DNA from: Oscillospiraceae bacterium
GTDB taxonomy: Bacteria; Bacillota; Clostridia; Oscillospirales; Oscillospiraceae
NCBI GenBank assembly: GCA_902789745.1
Contig: CADAPH010000006.1
Location: forward strand, 1 to 64,000
Direction of reading: 5' to 3'
DNA length: 64,000 nt
Shown: in pieces, positions 40,483 through 49,979 of the stretch
Position numbering within the stretch: position 1 is the stretch's first letter
Layout of the letters: each line of letters opens with the position of its first letter
Notes under the pieces: generated by a model
What the model saw: only the letters and a program-made list of their open reading frames with translations
Told to the model about the DNA's origin: nothing
Database searches by the model: none
Position numbers and translations under genes: made by a program

Positions 40483-41430
40483 TTACATTTTTACAGCAAA
40501 TAAGCCGCCTGCGCCGCCGGAATGGAGAAACAGCACAGTCTCTTCCGCTCCGAAACGGCCCTCCGCGGCCATCTCCAGCAGGCCCGCGAAAGCTTTCCCG
40601 GTATAGACCGGATCCAGGAAAATCCCCTCCTGCTCTGCCATCAACGCGACGGCGTCGTTCCCGGCCTTTGAGGCGATCGCGTATCCCGGACCGCACATAT
40701 CCCGCAGCGTAAAGTCGGAAGCGCTGATCGTCAGATCAGCCTCCAGCAGGGCAGCCGCCTCTCTCATCAGTGCCGGGGTGATCTGATCGAAGGGATCGGT
40801 ATCCACCATCATGCCGTATACCTTCGTATCCGGCAGATAGAGCTTTGCCCCCAGCGCAAGGCCGGCCATCGTTCCGCCGCTGCCCTCCGCGCAGATCAGA
40901 TGATCGACCGGAATTCCCTGATCCCGTATTTCTCTGGCGCATTCCACATATCCCAGCGAACCCAGCGCGTTCGAGCCGCCGCAGGGGATCTTGTAATACG
41001 GCCTGCCGAGCTCCTTACCGACCCGATCCATCTCCGCATAGATGTCCGCGTAATCATCGGTATCGACAAAGCGCACGTCAGTTCCCATCAGATGCTCCAG
41101 AAGCTGATTGCCCAGCCGCTCGGTCACGCCGCGCTTTTTCAGGATCAGAATTGGCTTCATGCCCAGCTTCCCGGCTGCGGCAGCGGTCAGCATGGCGTGG
41201 TTGGACTGCGCGCCGCCGGTGGTGAAAACGATCTCCGCCCCCTGCTTTTTTGCGTCCGCGAGGAGATATTCCAGCTTCCGGGTCTTGTTGCCGCCCAGGC
41301 CGAGGCCGGTCAGATCGTCACGTTTGATCAAAACATTTGTTCCCAAAAGTCTGCTGATATTCTCCAGCCTGTGGATCGGCGTGGGAAATATGCCGAGGGA
41401 GACCTTCGGGAAGCTGTCAGGTTCTCTCAT
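40483..41430 (-). CDS. PLP-dependent D-cysteine desulfhydrase / ACC deaminase family enzyme
   Basis: A 315-residue fold-type II PLP enzyme. LIKRDDLTGLGLGGNKTRKLEYLL contains the PLP lysine (GGNKTRK), TTGGAQSNHAMLTAAA binds the substrate carboxylate, and CAEGSGGTMAGLALG is the phosphate loop. This subgroup includes D-cysteine desulfhydrase (to pyruvate, H2S and ammonia) and ACC deaminase. For an anaerobic gut bacterium the desulfhydrase or a related D-amino acid activity is more likely. ATG 41430 overlaps the stop of the upstream (broken) kinase gene by 4 bp. Confidence 0.85.
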   Translation of the reverse strand: MREPDSFPKVSLGIFPTPIHRLENISRLLGTNVLIKRDDLTGLGLGGNKTRKLEYLLADAKKQGAEIVFTTGGAQSNHAMLTAAAAGKLGMKPILILKKRGVTERLGNQLLEHLMGTDVRFVDTDDYADIYAEMDRVGKELGRPYYKIPCGGSNALGSLGYVECAREIRDQGIPVDHLICAEGSGGTMAGLALGAKLYLPDTKVYGMMVDTDPFDQITPALMREAAALLEADLTISASDFTLRDMCGPGYAIASKAGNDAVALMAEQEGIFLDPVYTGKAFAGLLEMAAEGRFGAEETVLFLHSGGAGGLFAVKM

Positions 41431-42417
41431 GTTTGCTGCACCTCATTTCTGTGTTCCGCCTGATAGATCAGTTCTCCCAGAGCCTGATAGAGAATATTCG
41501 GCTCGATAGGCTTCGTGAGATGGGCGTTCATCCCCGCCTGGAGCGATCTCTGTACGTCCTCATCAAAGGCATTGGCTGTCAGCGCAATGATTGGTAACCG
41601 CCGCAAACGCCCTGTTGCACGCAAGATAGGCCCCGGTCTCGGCGTCCTTGGTGAAGGTCATGCCCGGCATGTTGTTGAGGAGGGATTCGATGGTGTTTTT
41701 GAGCTCCGCGTCCTTCGCCGCTTCCTCAAGCCCGCGTTTGAATTTCGCCTTCTCCTCGTTGACGACGAAGGTGTGCAGCAGGCAGGTGCCCAGCATGTAG
41801 GCGATGGTATACAGAGGCAGCAGCGGATACCAGATCTGGATAAACAGCAGTACCGCCATCAGCAGGCCGAAAAGGGCCAGGGTCCGGTACTTGCCCCGTT
41901 TCTCTGCGCGGCTGCGGAACATCGACACAACGGCGTAAATCGCGATGAGAAGAAGCAGCAGGATCTGGCAGGCGAGCATGATGTGGCGCAGCGGCAGGGC
42001 GCTGTAGACGCACCGGCTGTCGATGGTGAAGAGCACCGGCGTAAAGATGTTGACGACGGCGAGGACGGTAATGAGTCCCGCCAGGACGCGCCCCGCCAGG
42101 ATCAGGCCCTTTCCGAAGCTGCTCTCCTCGTCCAGATACACCACCGTATACTTGACCCAGAGCAGCACGCCGACCGCCATCGCGATAAAATAGACGGTCG
42201 TATCGGCAAAGAGCAGGCGCGGCAGCTTCATGCCCTCGATGATGCCCCAGAGTATATCCAGTATGTAATACGCCAGCACGGCGAACAGGAACCACCTGTA
42301 TACCCTCCAGGCGGGCTTTTCAAACGCGCCCTCCTGATTGAGCATTACGTCCTGATTTTCGATCAGCAGGATCAGCACCGCCAGCAGACCGATCGCGGAA
42401 TAGTACATACCTCGCAT
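41427..42417 (-). pseudogene. Hybrid sensor histidine kinase, internal deletion removing the kinase core
   Basis: The 5' part (42417 to about 41610) encodes seven to eight TM segments, a short coiled coil and the start of a PAS domain (SLLNNMPGMTFTKDAETGAYLACNRAF). Near 41600 another frame takes over with the end of a receiver domain: RLPIIALTANAFDEDVQRSL, AGMNAHLTKPIEPNILYQAL with the conserved Lys, ending at 41427. The PAS remainder, phosphoacceptor His domain, ATPase domain and the first half of the receiver are absent, and the frame shifts at the junction. Intact relatives have the order TM-PAS-HisKA-HATPase-REC and about 800-900 residues. The remains are non-functional unless the junction is an assembly error. 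Confidence 0.8.
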
Positions 42418-42546
42418 TCTCTTTTCGCTTTAAGGATAAAGGAACAAATAATCGATTTTTTCATTTAACCCTATTTTTGGTATAATACCATATATTGCTC
42501 TCGATTTCTACCCTGTGTGACAATAAAAATCCACAAAATGTAAAAT

Positions 42547-42573
42547 AGCTGCACGGCGAAACGCCATGCAGCT
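42547..42573 (-). terminator. Terminator of the C_GCAxxG_C_C gene
   Basis: AGCTGCA-x-GGCG (42547-42558) pairs with CGCC-x-TGCAGCT (42562-42573) around AAA, with ATTTTAC following on the minus strand. Confidence 0.7.
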
Positions 42574-42635
42574 GTCATATTAAAAGCTCTGTTGATTATT
42601 TGTTTTTCGTATCCTGCGAGGCATGCGCCCGATGG

Positions 42636-43043
42636 TTACGCTTCGGTCGCTTTTTGCCGGTTCTGAATCACCTGCTCGGCAAGCTCGGCCATGCAGGAGA
42701 TGAATTCATTGCAGCGTGCCGTGTCGATTTTGATTTCTTCACAGCGGACTGCGCCGTATTTCTCCCGAAAGCCGCCCGTCAGCTCTCTGGCAAGCGCGGC
42801 AATTGTCTCTTTGGCTTCGAGGTTTTCCGAATCGCTGTACGGAAAGCACAGTCCTGCGGCCATCACAGCCCCGGATATCGCGCCGCAGACCTCACCGCAG
42901 CGAAGCCCGCCCCCAAAGCCGCCGGAGACGGCCAGCGCGGTTTTCTCGTCCAGGCCGGTGTATTTTCCGCAGGCGCACAGAACGCTCTGCGCGCAGTTGA
43001 AGCCCTTCGTATGATAGGCGACCGCCAATTCTCCGATGGTCAT
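42636..43043 (-). CDS. C_GCAxxG_C_C family protein
   Basis: A 135-residue protein whose cysteines fit the family name: FNCAQSVLCACG, GGGLRCGEVCGAISGA, CEEI and a late CNEFISCM. The family of anaerobes probably binds a redox cofactor or metal through these Cys; it is sometimes adjacent to redox enzymes and its function is not established. It follows recN by 33 bp on the same strand and may be read from the end of the core operon. Confidence 0.87.
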   Translation of the reverse strand: MTIGELAVAYHTKGFNCAQSVLCACGKYTGLDEKTALAVSGGFGGGLRCGEVCGAISGAVMAAGLCFPYSDSENLEAKETIAALARELTGGFREKYGAVRCEEIKIDTARCNEFISCMAELAEQVIQNRQKATEA

Positions 43044-43076
43044 GGGAACCTCCTTCTGCCTGTTCCGGCAATACCG

Positions 43077-44768
43077 TTATGCTTTCCTACCGATCTCCGC
43101 TTTAAAGCGCTCACAGCCCTCAAGCTGCTCTTCCGCGCTCAAGAGCGTTGTCTCCGTGATATTCTCGCCGCCGTGGAGTCTGGCAAGCTCCTGCCTGCGT
43201 CCCTCCCGATCCAGCGGGAAAACGTCGGTATAGGTTCTGCCGTCCCGTTCCTGCTTGCGTATAAGATAGTGCTGATCCGCCATGGCCGCGATCTGCGGCA
43301 GATGCGTCACGCACATGACCTGCTTGCCGAGGGAGACGCAGTACAGCTTCTCCCCCACTCTCTGCGCGGCGATGCCGGAGACGCCGGTGTCGATCTCGTC
43401 AAAAATCATGGTGGCTACCGGGTCTTTTTCAGCGAAAACATTTTTCATGGCCAGCATGATACGGCTCAGCTCACCGCCGGAGGCAATGCGGCTGATGCGC
43501 CCCAGCTCCTCCCCGGCGTTGGCGGACATGACAAAGCGGATTTCATCGCAGCCGTTGGCGTCGAAGCCGGGATCGCCGCTGAGGGGCGCAAACTCCACCG
43601 CAAAGCGAACCGACGGCATGTTGAGCTGCCGCAGCTCGCCGATAATGCGCTCTTCCAGGAGCTTTGCCGTCTCCCGTCTGTTCCGGCTCAGACGCGCGGC
43701 CGCACCGCGGCAATCCTCAGCCGCCGCCGCGAGCTGCTTTTTCAGCTTCTCGCTGCGCTCGTCCGCGTACTGGATGTTGTCAAGCTTTTCACGGCACTCA
43801 GCGAGATAGGCGATCAAAGCGTCCTCGTCGCGGGTGTACTTTCTCTGCAGCTTTCCGAGCAGAGCGATTCGGGTCTCCAGATTGTCGTATTCCTCCGGGG
43901 AAAAGTCGAGGTTCTCGCGAAAATCCCGCAGGCTCTCCGCCGCGTCCGTAAGGCTGAATGCTGCGCTGTTCAGACTTTTCTCGGCGCTCTCCAGCTCGGG
44001 CGCATACGCGGCGGCCTTGCCGACATAGTAGGCGGCATTCTGCGTCAGCGTCTGGGCGTTGTCCTCATCGCCCGCCAGCATGGCGATCGCGGCGTCCAGC
44101 GCTTCGCTCAGCTTCTCGGCGTTGCGGAGCAGATCCCGCCTTGCGCAGAGGCTGTCATACTCCCCCGGTTTCAGTTCGGCCCTTTCCAGCTCCTGAATCT
44201 GATAGCTGAGACTGTCGCTCAGGCGTTCCTTCTCGATTTCGTCCATTTCAAGGGCGGAGAGTTCTTTTTGAATACCGCTGTATTTCTGATAAGCGCTCCG
44301 ATAGGCGGCAAGGAACGCAGGGTCCGTACCGAAGCGGTCAAGATATTCTCTGTGCCGCCGTTCATCCATGAGCTGTCTGCCGTCGTTCTGTCCGTGGATA
44401 TCCACAAGCAGGGCCGCAAGCTCTTTGAGCTGGGACGCGGTGACGGGATTCCCGCACACACGGCAGCTGCTTTTCCCGTCCGAATGGATGCGGCGCTGGA
44501 TGATCAGCTCATCCTCCGCCTCGATTTCATTGTCCTTCAGCCAATCCTCACAGCCCTCCACATCGAAAGCGGCCGTGACCATGCCTTTCTCGGCGCCGCG
44601 GCGGACGAGCTCGCGGCTGACCCTCTCGCCGAGCACGGCGCCGATGGAATCGATCACGATCGATTTGCCCGCGCCCGTCTCGCCGGTCAGGACGTTCAGG
44701 CCGCGCCCGAAGGCGATGTCGGCCCGCTCTATAACGGCAATATTTTCAATGTGGAGTTCGTTGAGCAT
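43077..44768 (-). CDS. recN: DNA repair protein RecN
   Basis: A 563-residue SMC-like ATPase. Walker A GETGAGKSIVIDSIGAVLG is near residue 28, a long coiled coil with a central globular part lies at ~150-370, then come a signature-like ASGGELSRIMLAM and Walker B TMIFDEIDTGVSG, then CVTHLPQIAAMAD. It acts early in double-strand break repair. GGGGCGG precedes the ATG. It follows argR by 18 bp, the order found in Bacillus and Clostridium. Confidence 0.96.
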   Translation of the reverse strand: MLNELHIENIAVIERADIAFGRGLNVLTGETGAGKSIVIDSIGAVLGERVSRELVRRGAEKGMVTAAFDVEGCEDWLKDNEIEAEDELIIQRRIHSDGKSSCRVCGNPVTASQLKELAALLVDIHGQNDGRQLMDERRHREYLDRFGTDPAFLAAYRSAYQKYSGIQKELSALEMDEIEKERLSDSLSYQIQELERAELKPGEYDSLCARRDLLRNAEKLSEALDAAIAMLAGDEDNAQTLTQNAAYYVGKAAAYAPELESAEKSLNSAAFSLTDAAESLRDFRENLDFSPEEYDNLETRIALLGKLQRKYTRDEDALIAYLAECREKLDNIQYADERSEKLKKQLAAAAEDCRGAAARLSRNRRETAKLLEERIIGELRQLNMPSVRFAVEFAPLSGDPGFDANGCDEIRFVMSANAGEELGRISRIASGGELSRIMLAMKNVFAEKDPVATMIFDEIDTGVSGIAAQRVGEKLYCVSLGKQVMCVTHLPQIAAMADQHYLIRKQERDGRTYTDVFPLDREGRRQELARLHGGENITETTLLSAEEQLEGCERFKAEIGRKA

Positions 44769-44786
44769 GTTCCGCCCCCTGTAAAA

Positions 44787-45239
44787 TCAGAAAAGCTGGT
44801 CGATTTCTTTATAAAGATTCACGGCAGACGCATTGTCCTTCATGGCCAAAAAGGCGGTGTCGTCGCCGGCCAGAGTGCCGACGAGACCCTCAATTTCCAT
44901 CCCGTCCAGCGCGGAACAAGCGCCGTTTGCAAGCCCGGGCAGTGTTTTGATCACCAGAATGTTCTGCGCAAGATCATAGGAAACAATGCTTTCCTTGAAG
45001 ATTTTTTTGAGTCTCTGATCCAGATCCGGCGTCTCCTGCTTCGCCGCCGCAACATATCTGTAGTTCCCTTTCGGTCCAAGCTCTTTGACAAGACGCATAT
45101 CCCGGATGTCGCGTGAAAGGGTCGCCTGCGTGCTCTTGACGCCACGCTCCGCAAGGGCCTCCAAAAGCTGGTTCTGGGTCTCGATGTCTCTTTCGCTGAT
45201 GATTTCCATGATAACGCTCTGTCTGCCGAGTTTCATCAT
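44787..45239 (-). CDS. argR: Arginine repressor ArgR/AhrC
   Basis: A 150-residue regulator. The N-terminal winged HTH (ETQNQLLEALAERGVKSTQATLSRDIRDM, Ser-Arg recognition pair) binds ARG boxes. The C-terminal oligomerisation domain (LPGLANGACSALDGM, GTLAGDDTAFL, the arginine-contacting GDDT) makes hexamers with L-arginine. AGGAGGACAC precedes two ATGs. It lies between nadK and recN as usual in Firmicutes. Confidence 0.96.
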   Translation of the reverse strand: MMKLGRQSVIMEIISERDIETQNQLLEALAERGVKSTQATLSRDIRDMRLVKELGPKGNYRYVAAAKQETPDLDQRLKKIFKESIVSYDLAQNILVIKTLPGLANGACSALDGMEIEGLVGTLAGDDTAFLAMKDNASAVNLYKEIDQLF

Positions 45240-45257
45240 GTGTCCTCCTGTTTTTGT

Positions 45258-46103
45258 TTACCTTAATTTTTCAAATGCAATTGCGTAGAAATTCCTGAGT
45301 CCGAGGTCTGCCATATGCGTATAGATTTCGGATCTGCGGACGACGATTTTGTCTCCGCCGGCAAGGTCCGTGACGGAATACCCGTCGACCGAGAGATAGG
45401 CGCGCCGGTCGTGCTGTTTTTCCATTTCAACGGTGATCACCTTTCCCGAGCCGAGAACGAAGCTGCGCGAGCTCATCATATGCGCGCAGATGGGACTGAT
45501 GATGATCGCCTGTGCTTCAGGCTCTACAATCGGCCCGCCGGCTGACATGGAATATCCTGTCGAGCCCGTGGGGGTGGAAAGAATGATGCCGTCGCCGGAA
45601 AACGCTGTGATGCGGTTGCCGTTGCACAGGGCCGTGATCTTGATGCAGTCGCCGTAGCCGTGCATGACAACGTCGTTGAGCGCCTGATCGCGCAGGATCT
45701 CCTTCCCGTTTCGATAGAGCGTCACATCCAGCTTCATGCGGCGGCTGAGCCTGTAGTCCCCTTTTGCCGCCCGGAGTACATATTCGTATTCCTCCGGCTC
45801 AAGATTTGCCATAAAGCCCTTGGTGCCGAGATTGATGCCGAGCATGGGAACCGTATACGGATGGATCTGTCGCGCCGCATGGAGAATCGTACCGTCGCCG
45901 CCGATCACAATGACCAGCGTGCAGTTCGGCGCCTGCGAAGAGAGCGAAGTAAATGCAAGCCCTTCCGGAAGGATTGCGTCCCCGTCATCGGCAAAGATCG
46001 GGCAGAAACAGGTTTCAAAGCCGTTCGTATTCAGCAGCCCGGCAACGCGTCTGCTGAGCTCACAGTTTTTGTCGCGAAAAGGGTTTGGACAGATTGCGAT
46101 CAT
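45258..46103 (-). CDS. nadK: NAD kinase
   Basis: A 281-residue NAD kinase. VIGGDGTILHAAR is the GGDG motif with catalytic Asp, then LGTKGFMANLEPEEYE, NDVVMHG, and the GDGIILSTPTGSTGYSMSAGGP block. It makes NADP from NAD and ATP or polyphosphate. GGAGGTTTCT precedes the ATG. Its insertion between tlyA and argR is common in Clostridia. Confidence 0.96.
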   Translation of the reverse strand: MIAICPNPFRDKNCELSRRVAGLLNTNGFETCFCPIFADDGDAILPEGLAFTSLSSQAPNCTLVIVIGGDGTILHAARQIHPYTVPMLGINLGTKGFMANLEPEEYEYVLRAAKGDYRLSRRMKLDVTLYRNGKEILRDQALNDVVMHGYGDCIKITALCNGNRITAFSGDGIILSTPTGSTGYSMSAGGPIVEPEAQAIIISPICAHMMSSRSFVLGSGKVITVEMEKQHDRRAYLSVDGYSVTDLAGGDKIVVRRSEIYTHMADLGLRNFYAIAFEKLR

Positions 46104-46188
46104 AGAAACCTCCGGGCTGAAACGCCCCTTCTGAGAACATGCACAATCAAAAAATCAGATAACTGCATGTTGTTTGGATTATAGCATA

Positions 46189-46983
46189 TTACAGCGACGT
46201 ATGGGAAGAGGCAACGATGGACGAAATGTCAAAAGTGCGGGATTGACCCTCGCTGTTTTTCAGATGGCAAAGGTATTCGATATTCCCCTCCGGTCCCTTG
46301 ATCGGAGAGTAATCCAAGCCGACAGCCGAGAGGCCTGCTTCCGGCACAAAATCCAGTATTTCCCGAATCACGCGCTCGTGAACGGCGCTGTCGCGGACGA
46401 CGCCTTTTTTGCCGACGTCCTCGCGTCCGGCTTCAAACTGCGGTTTGATCAGGCAGATAAAATCGGCGTCCGGGCAGAGAAGCGCTTTCACGGCGGGAAT
46501 CACCAGCCTGATGGAAATAAAGGAGACATCCATCACCGCAAGCTCGATCGGCTCGGGAATCTGTTCCTGCGTCACATAGCGCAGATTGGTGCGCTCCAGA
46601 TTGACGACGCGCTCATCCGTCCTGAGCTTCCAGGCGAGCTGTCCGTAGCCGACGTCGACCGCGTAGACCTTCTTCGCCCCGTGCTGGAGCAAGACGTCCG
46701 TAAACCCGCCCGTCGACGCGCCGCAGTCAAGACATGTCTTTCCGGCGGGATTCACGGGAAAAACCTTCAGTGCCTTGTCGAGCTTGAACCCGCCGCGGCT
46801 GACGAAGGGCAGCGCCTCTCCGTGCAGCTCGATTTTTGCTTCGGGATCGACCGGGGTTCCCGGCTTGTCCACGCGCTGCCCGTTGACAAAGACAAGGCCG
46901 CTCATGATCGTGGTCCTGGCGCGTTCCCGACTTTCCGTCAGGCCGCGTTCAAACAGAAGCTGATCCAGTCGTGTCTTCTTCAT
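46189..46983 (-). CDS. tlyA: TlyA-family rRNA (cytidine-2'-O)-methyltransferase
   Basis: A 264-residue protein: N-terminal S4 RNA-binding domain (KTRLDQLLFERGLTESRERA) and C-terminal FtsJ-like methyltransferase with SAM motif I DCGASTGGFTDVLLQHGAKKVYAVDVG. It is predicted to methylate 16S/23S rRNA 2'-OH; in some bacteria TlyA is also linked to haemolysin activity. The ATG at 46983 (GGAGG upstream) overlaps the dxs stop as ATGA. Confidence 0.93.
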   Translation of the reverse strand: MKKTRLDQLLFERGLTESRERARTTIMSGLVFVNGQRVDKPGTPVDPEAKIELHGEALPFVSRGGFKLDKALKVFPVNPAGKTCLDCGASTGGFTDVLLQHGAKKVYAVDVGYGQLAWKLRTDERVVNLERTNLRYVTQEQIPEPIELAVMDVSFISIRLVIPAVKALLCPDADFICLIKPQFEAGREDVGKKGVVRDSAVHERVIREILDFVPEAGLSAVGLDYSPIKGPEGNIEYLCHLKNSEGQSRTFDISSIVASSHTSL

Positions 46984-48833
46984 GCTTCCTCCGCGCCGCA
47001 GCCGCACATGGCCTTTGCCGTGCGGACGATCCCGTCCGCGTCGATCCCGTTGTTATGCCGGAGCTCGTCTACCGTGCCGTGGGCAACGATCCCATCGCCG
47101 AGATTGAGCAGTACGGCCGCCTTCGGATGTATGCTGCTCTCCATGCAAGCGGAGAGAATGCGGCTGCCGATGCATCCGGCGGCGCAGACCTCCTCCGCGA
47201 TCAGGAGGCGCCCGGTCTTTTTTGCGGAGGCAAGGCACTGCTCATAGCGGTTGGGAAAGACGATGCCGAGCTTGATGATCTCCGCCGAGATCCCCTGCAC
47301 CGCAAGCTTGTCGGCAGCGGCCAGCGCCTCGTTGATCATGGTTCCGCAACACACGATACTGATATCGGAGCCTTTCCGCAGAACTGTCTCGGCGCTTACG
47401 GAACAGTCCGTATAGCGCCCCTCGCCCCCCCGGGGGTAACGCACGGCGACAGGCCCCGCGATATCGTGCAGGGCGGCGCCCAGCATCTCATGCAGCTCGG
47501 CAAAGCTGGCCGGGCACATCACAGTCATGCCCGGAATCGTTCCGAGATAGCTGATATCAAAAAGACCCTGATGTGTTTCCCCGTCGCTTCCGACAAGTCC
47601 GGCTCGATCCACGCACAGCACCACATGAAGCTTCTGGAGAGACACATCATGGATCAGCATGTCAAAGCTGCGCTGCAAAAAACTTGAATACACCGCGAAA
47701 ACAGGGATAAGCCCCTGCTTTGCCATAGCGGCAGCCGCAGTGACGGCGTGCCCCTCCGCGATGCCGACGTCAAAAAAGCGATCCGGAAACTTTGCCTCAA
47801 AGCACTCCGTCCCGGTGCCGCCCGCCATCGCCGCCGTGATCGCGACGATCCGCCTGTCCTGCTCGGCATACTGGCACAGGAACTCGCCCACTCTGTCGGA
47901 GAACCCGACGCCGACCGGCGCAAGCTCCCCCGTGGCGGGATCAAAGGGCCCGACGCCGTGATACTTGTCCGGATGCGCTTCGGCGTAGGGACAGCCTTTT
48001 CCCTTCCGTGTCAGCACATGGAGAAGCACCGGCTGCCTCAGATCCCTGGCGAGCCGGATGGCGTTTTCAAGCTGTTCGACGTCATGTCCGTCCACGGGGC
48101 CGAGATAATAAAGGCCCATATCGCTGAACATATTGCTCGGCAGGAGCCAGGATTTGAGCTTCTCCTTGGACTCGTGGACGAAATCATAGATCCCGCGCGT
48201 ATGCCTGGAAGCGCTGCGAAACCATTTTTTGAAATTGAGATATCCGGGCTTGATCCGCATCGCCTGCAAAAGCTGCGCCGTACCGCCCACATTTTTGCTG
48301 ATCGACATGGTGTTGTCGTTCAGAATAATGACAAGCGGCTCGCCGCTGGCGGCGGCGTTGCACAGGCCCTCATAGGACAGCCCGCCGGTCAGCGCGCCGT
48401 CGCCGATCAGCGCCACGACATCGTAATCCTCGTGCTGCAGGGTACGGGCCTTTGCCATGCCGACGGCGGTGGAAACAGACGCGGAAGCGTGTCCGGCGAT
48501 GAAGGCGTCGTCGACGGCCTCGTTCGGTTTCGGAAAACCGGAAATCCCGCCCGCCTGACGAAGCGTATGGAAGCCGCTGCGCCGCCCGGTAATGATTTTG
48601 TGGGTATAGCACTGATGACCGACGTCAAAAATAAGCCTGTCCTTTTGCGTATCATAGACCCTGTGTATGGCGACGGTAAGCTCCACCGTACCCAGATTGG
48701 ACGCAAGATGTCCGCCTGTCTGCGCGACGCTCTCGATTTCAAAGCGGCGAAGCTCCTCGCAGAGCAGAGGCAGATCGCTCTTATTCAGTTTTTTAATATC
48801 CGCAGAAGAATTGATCGTTTCTAATATACTCAA
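46980..48833 (-). CDS. dxs: 1-deoxy-D-xylulose-5-phosphate synthase
   Basis: A 617-residue thiamine-diphosphate transketolase-like enzyme starting the MEP isoprenoid pathway. HLASNLGTVELTVAIH and VGHQCYTHKIITGR open it; IGDGALTGGLSYEGLCNAA plus LNDNTMSISKNVGG form the ThDP/Mg2+ site; ITAAMAGGTG and DVGIAEGHAVTAAAAMA are in the pyrimidine domain; the C-terminal domain ends the protein. The start is TTG at 48833, with AGAGGA spaced 5 nt before it. It follows ispA and overlaps tlyA, an arrangement typical of Firmicutes. Confidence 0.96.
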   Translation of the reverse strand: MSILETINSSADIKKLNKSDLPLLCEELRRFEIESVAQTGGHLASNLGTVELTVAIHRVYDTQKDRLIFDVGHQCYTHKIITGRRSGFHTLRQAGGISGFPKPNEAVDDAFIAGHASASVSTAVGMAKARTLQHEDYDVVALIGDGALTGGLSYEGLCNAAASGEPLVIILNDNTMSISKNVGGTAQLLQAMRIKPGYLNFKKWFRSASRHTRGIYDFVHESKEKLKSWLLPSNMFSDMGLYYLGPVDGHDVEQLENAIRLARDLRQPVLLHVLTRKGKGCPYAEAHPDKYHGVGPFDPATGELAPVGVGFSDRVGEFLCQYAEQDRRIVAITAAMAGGTGTECFEAKFPDRFFDVGIAEGHAVTAAAAMAKQGLIPVFAVYSSFLQRSFDMLIHDVSLQKLHVVLCVDRAGLVGSDGETHQGLFDISYLGTIPGMTVMCPASFAELHEMLGAALHDIAGPVAVRYPRGGEGRYTDCSVSAETVLRKGSDISIVCCGTMINEALAAADKLAVQGISAEIIKLGIVFPNRYEQCLASAKKTGRLLIAEEVCAAGCIGSRILSACMESSIHPKAAVLLNLGDGIVAHGTVDELRHNNGIDADGIVRTAKAMCGCGAEEA

Positions 48834-48866
48834 AATATTCCTCTGAATAACCCCGCCGAAACGGTT

Positions 48867-49736
48867 TTAGTTTTCTCTGACAGAGAGCGCGTCAGCAAGA
48901 GCGCACAGGAAAGCGGTATCGGTGAAGGCTTCGTTCAGCAGTTTTTTGGAAAAATCCGTAAGCTGCTCCACGGTCTTCCGGCACCCTTCCAGACCCATGA
49001 GCACCATATAGGTGTTCTTGTTTTCGTCTTTGTCCGAGCCGATGGGCTTTCCCAGCTCTTCCGCCGTGCTCATCACGTCGAGCATATCGTCGCGGATCTG
49101 AAAAGCCATCCCCAGCGCGGCACCGAAATGCCCCGCGCAGTCGAGCATCTGTCTTGAGCCGCCCGCCGCCGCGACGCCCATCTGACACGCGGCCGCCAAA
49201 AGGGCCCCGGTTTTGCGGCTGTTGATCTCGGTGAGCTCCTGCTCCGTGAGGCTGCGCCCTTCCCAGAGCATGTCCAGATACTGCCCGGCGCACATCCCGT
49301 CCAGCCCGACGGCGCCGGCCAGGATTTCGGCGCAGGCGGCCTTCCGCTCGGGCGGCAGCGCACAGCGCAGGATCGTCCCGAAGGCCTCCGCCTGCAGCGC
49401 GTCCCCCGCAAGGGTAGCCGTGCACTCCCCGTAGACGATATGGTTTGTCGGCTTTCCGCGGCGGAGCTCATCGTTGTCCATACAGGGCAGATCGTCATGG
49501 ATCAGGCTGTAGGTATGGAGCATCTCCACCGCGCAGGCGACGGGCATCGCAGCCTCGATATCCCCGCCGGAGATCCGGCAGAACTCCAAAACGAGCATCG
49601 GTCGAATACGCTTCCCGCCCGCGAGCAGGCTGTATCGCATCGCCTCCGCAAGACCCGCCTGCGGCAGGCCCTCCGGAAGTTTGAAGTACGCCTCCAGCGC
49701 GGTTTCGATTTTTTTCTTGTAATCCTCAGTTGTCAT
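48867..49736 (-). CDS. ispA: Polyprenyl (farnesyl/geranyl) diphosphate synthase
   Basis: A 289-residue trans-prenyltransferase. The first Asp-rich motif is DDLPCMDND (~residue 85), LLAGGKRIRPML binds IPP, and the second Asp-rich motif is IRDDMLDVMS followed by GSDKDENKNTYM. It condenses IPP with DMAPP/GPP to FPP for undecaprenol and quinone synthesis. ATG 49736 is preceded by GAGGAAG inside xseB, and the two genes overlap by 11 bp. Confidence 0.94.
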   Translation of the reverse strand: MTTEDYKKKIETALEAYFKLPEGLPQAGLAEAMRYSLLAGGKRIRPMLVLEFCRISGGDIEAAMPVACAVEMLHTYSLIHDDLPCMDNDELRRGKPTNHIVYGECTATLAGDALQAEAFGTILRCALPPERKAACAEILAGAVGLDGMCAGQYLDMLWEGRSLTEQELTEINSRKTGALLAAACQMGVAAAGGSRQMLDCAGHFGAALGMAFQIRDDMLDVMSTAEELGKPIGSDKDENKNTYMVLMGLEGCRKTVEQLTDFSKKLLNEAFTDTAFLCALADALSVREN

Positions 49737-49977
49737 TTCCGGTTTCTTCCTCAAACTCACTCTCGACCGGGCTGCGGTCAGGGCCTTTTCTCAGCTTCAC
49801 GACCTTCTGCTCCGCTTCGTCCAGCATTTTGCTGCAGGAGGCGATCAGGCCCGTCCCCTCCTCATACAGCTGAAGAGAGTCGTTAAGCGGCAGGTCGCCC
49901 TTCTCAAGATGACGGACGATTTCCTCCAGGCGGCCGAGCGCTTCCTCGAAGCTCATGGTCTGTTTTTTCGTAGCCAT
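49726..49977 (-). CDS. xseB: Exodeoxyribonuclease VII small subunit
   Basis: An 83-residue helical protein with the XseB core SFEEALGRLEEIVRHLEKGDLPLNDSLQLYEEGTGLIASC. It binds the large subunit to form ssDNA exonuclease VII. AAGGAGTTAACA precedes the ATG, which follows the xseA stop by 2 bp. Confidence 0.95.
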   Translation of the reverse strand: MATKKQTMSFEEALGRLEEIVRHLEKGDLPLNDSLQLYEEGTGLIASCSKMLDEAEQKVVKLRKGPDRSPVESEFEEETGNDN

Positions 49978-49979
49978 TG

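Noticed and set aside
42600..45116. Very long + strand frame (838 codons) opposite recN and argR
   Set aside because: It is the antisense of well-identified genes; composition is low-complexity and no RBS or family pattern is present.
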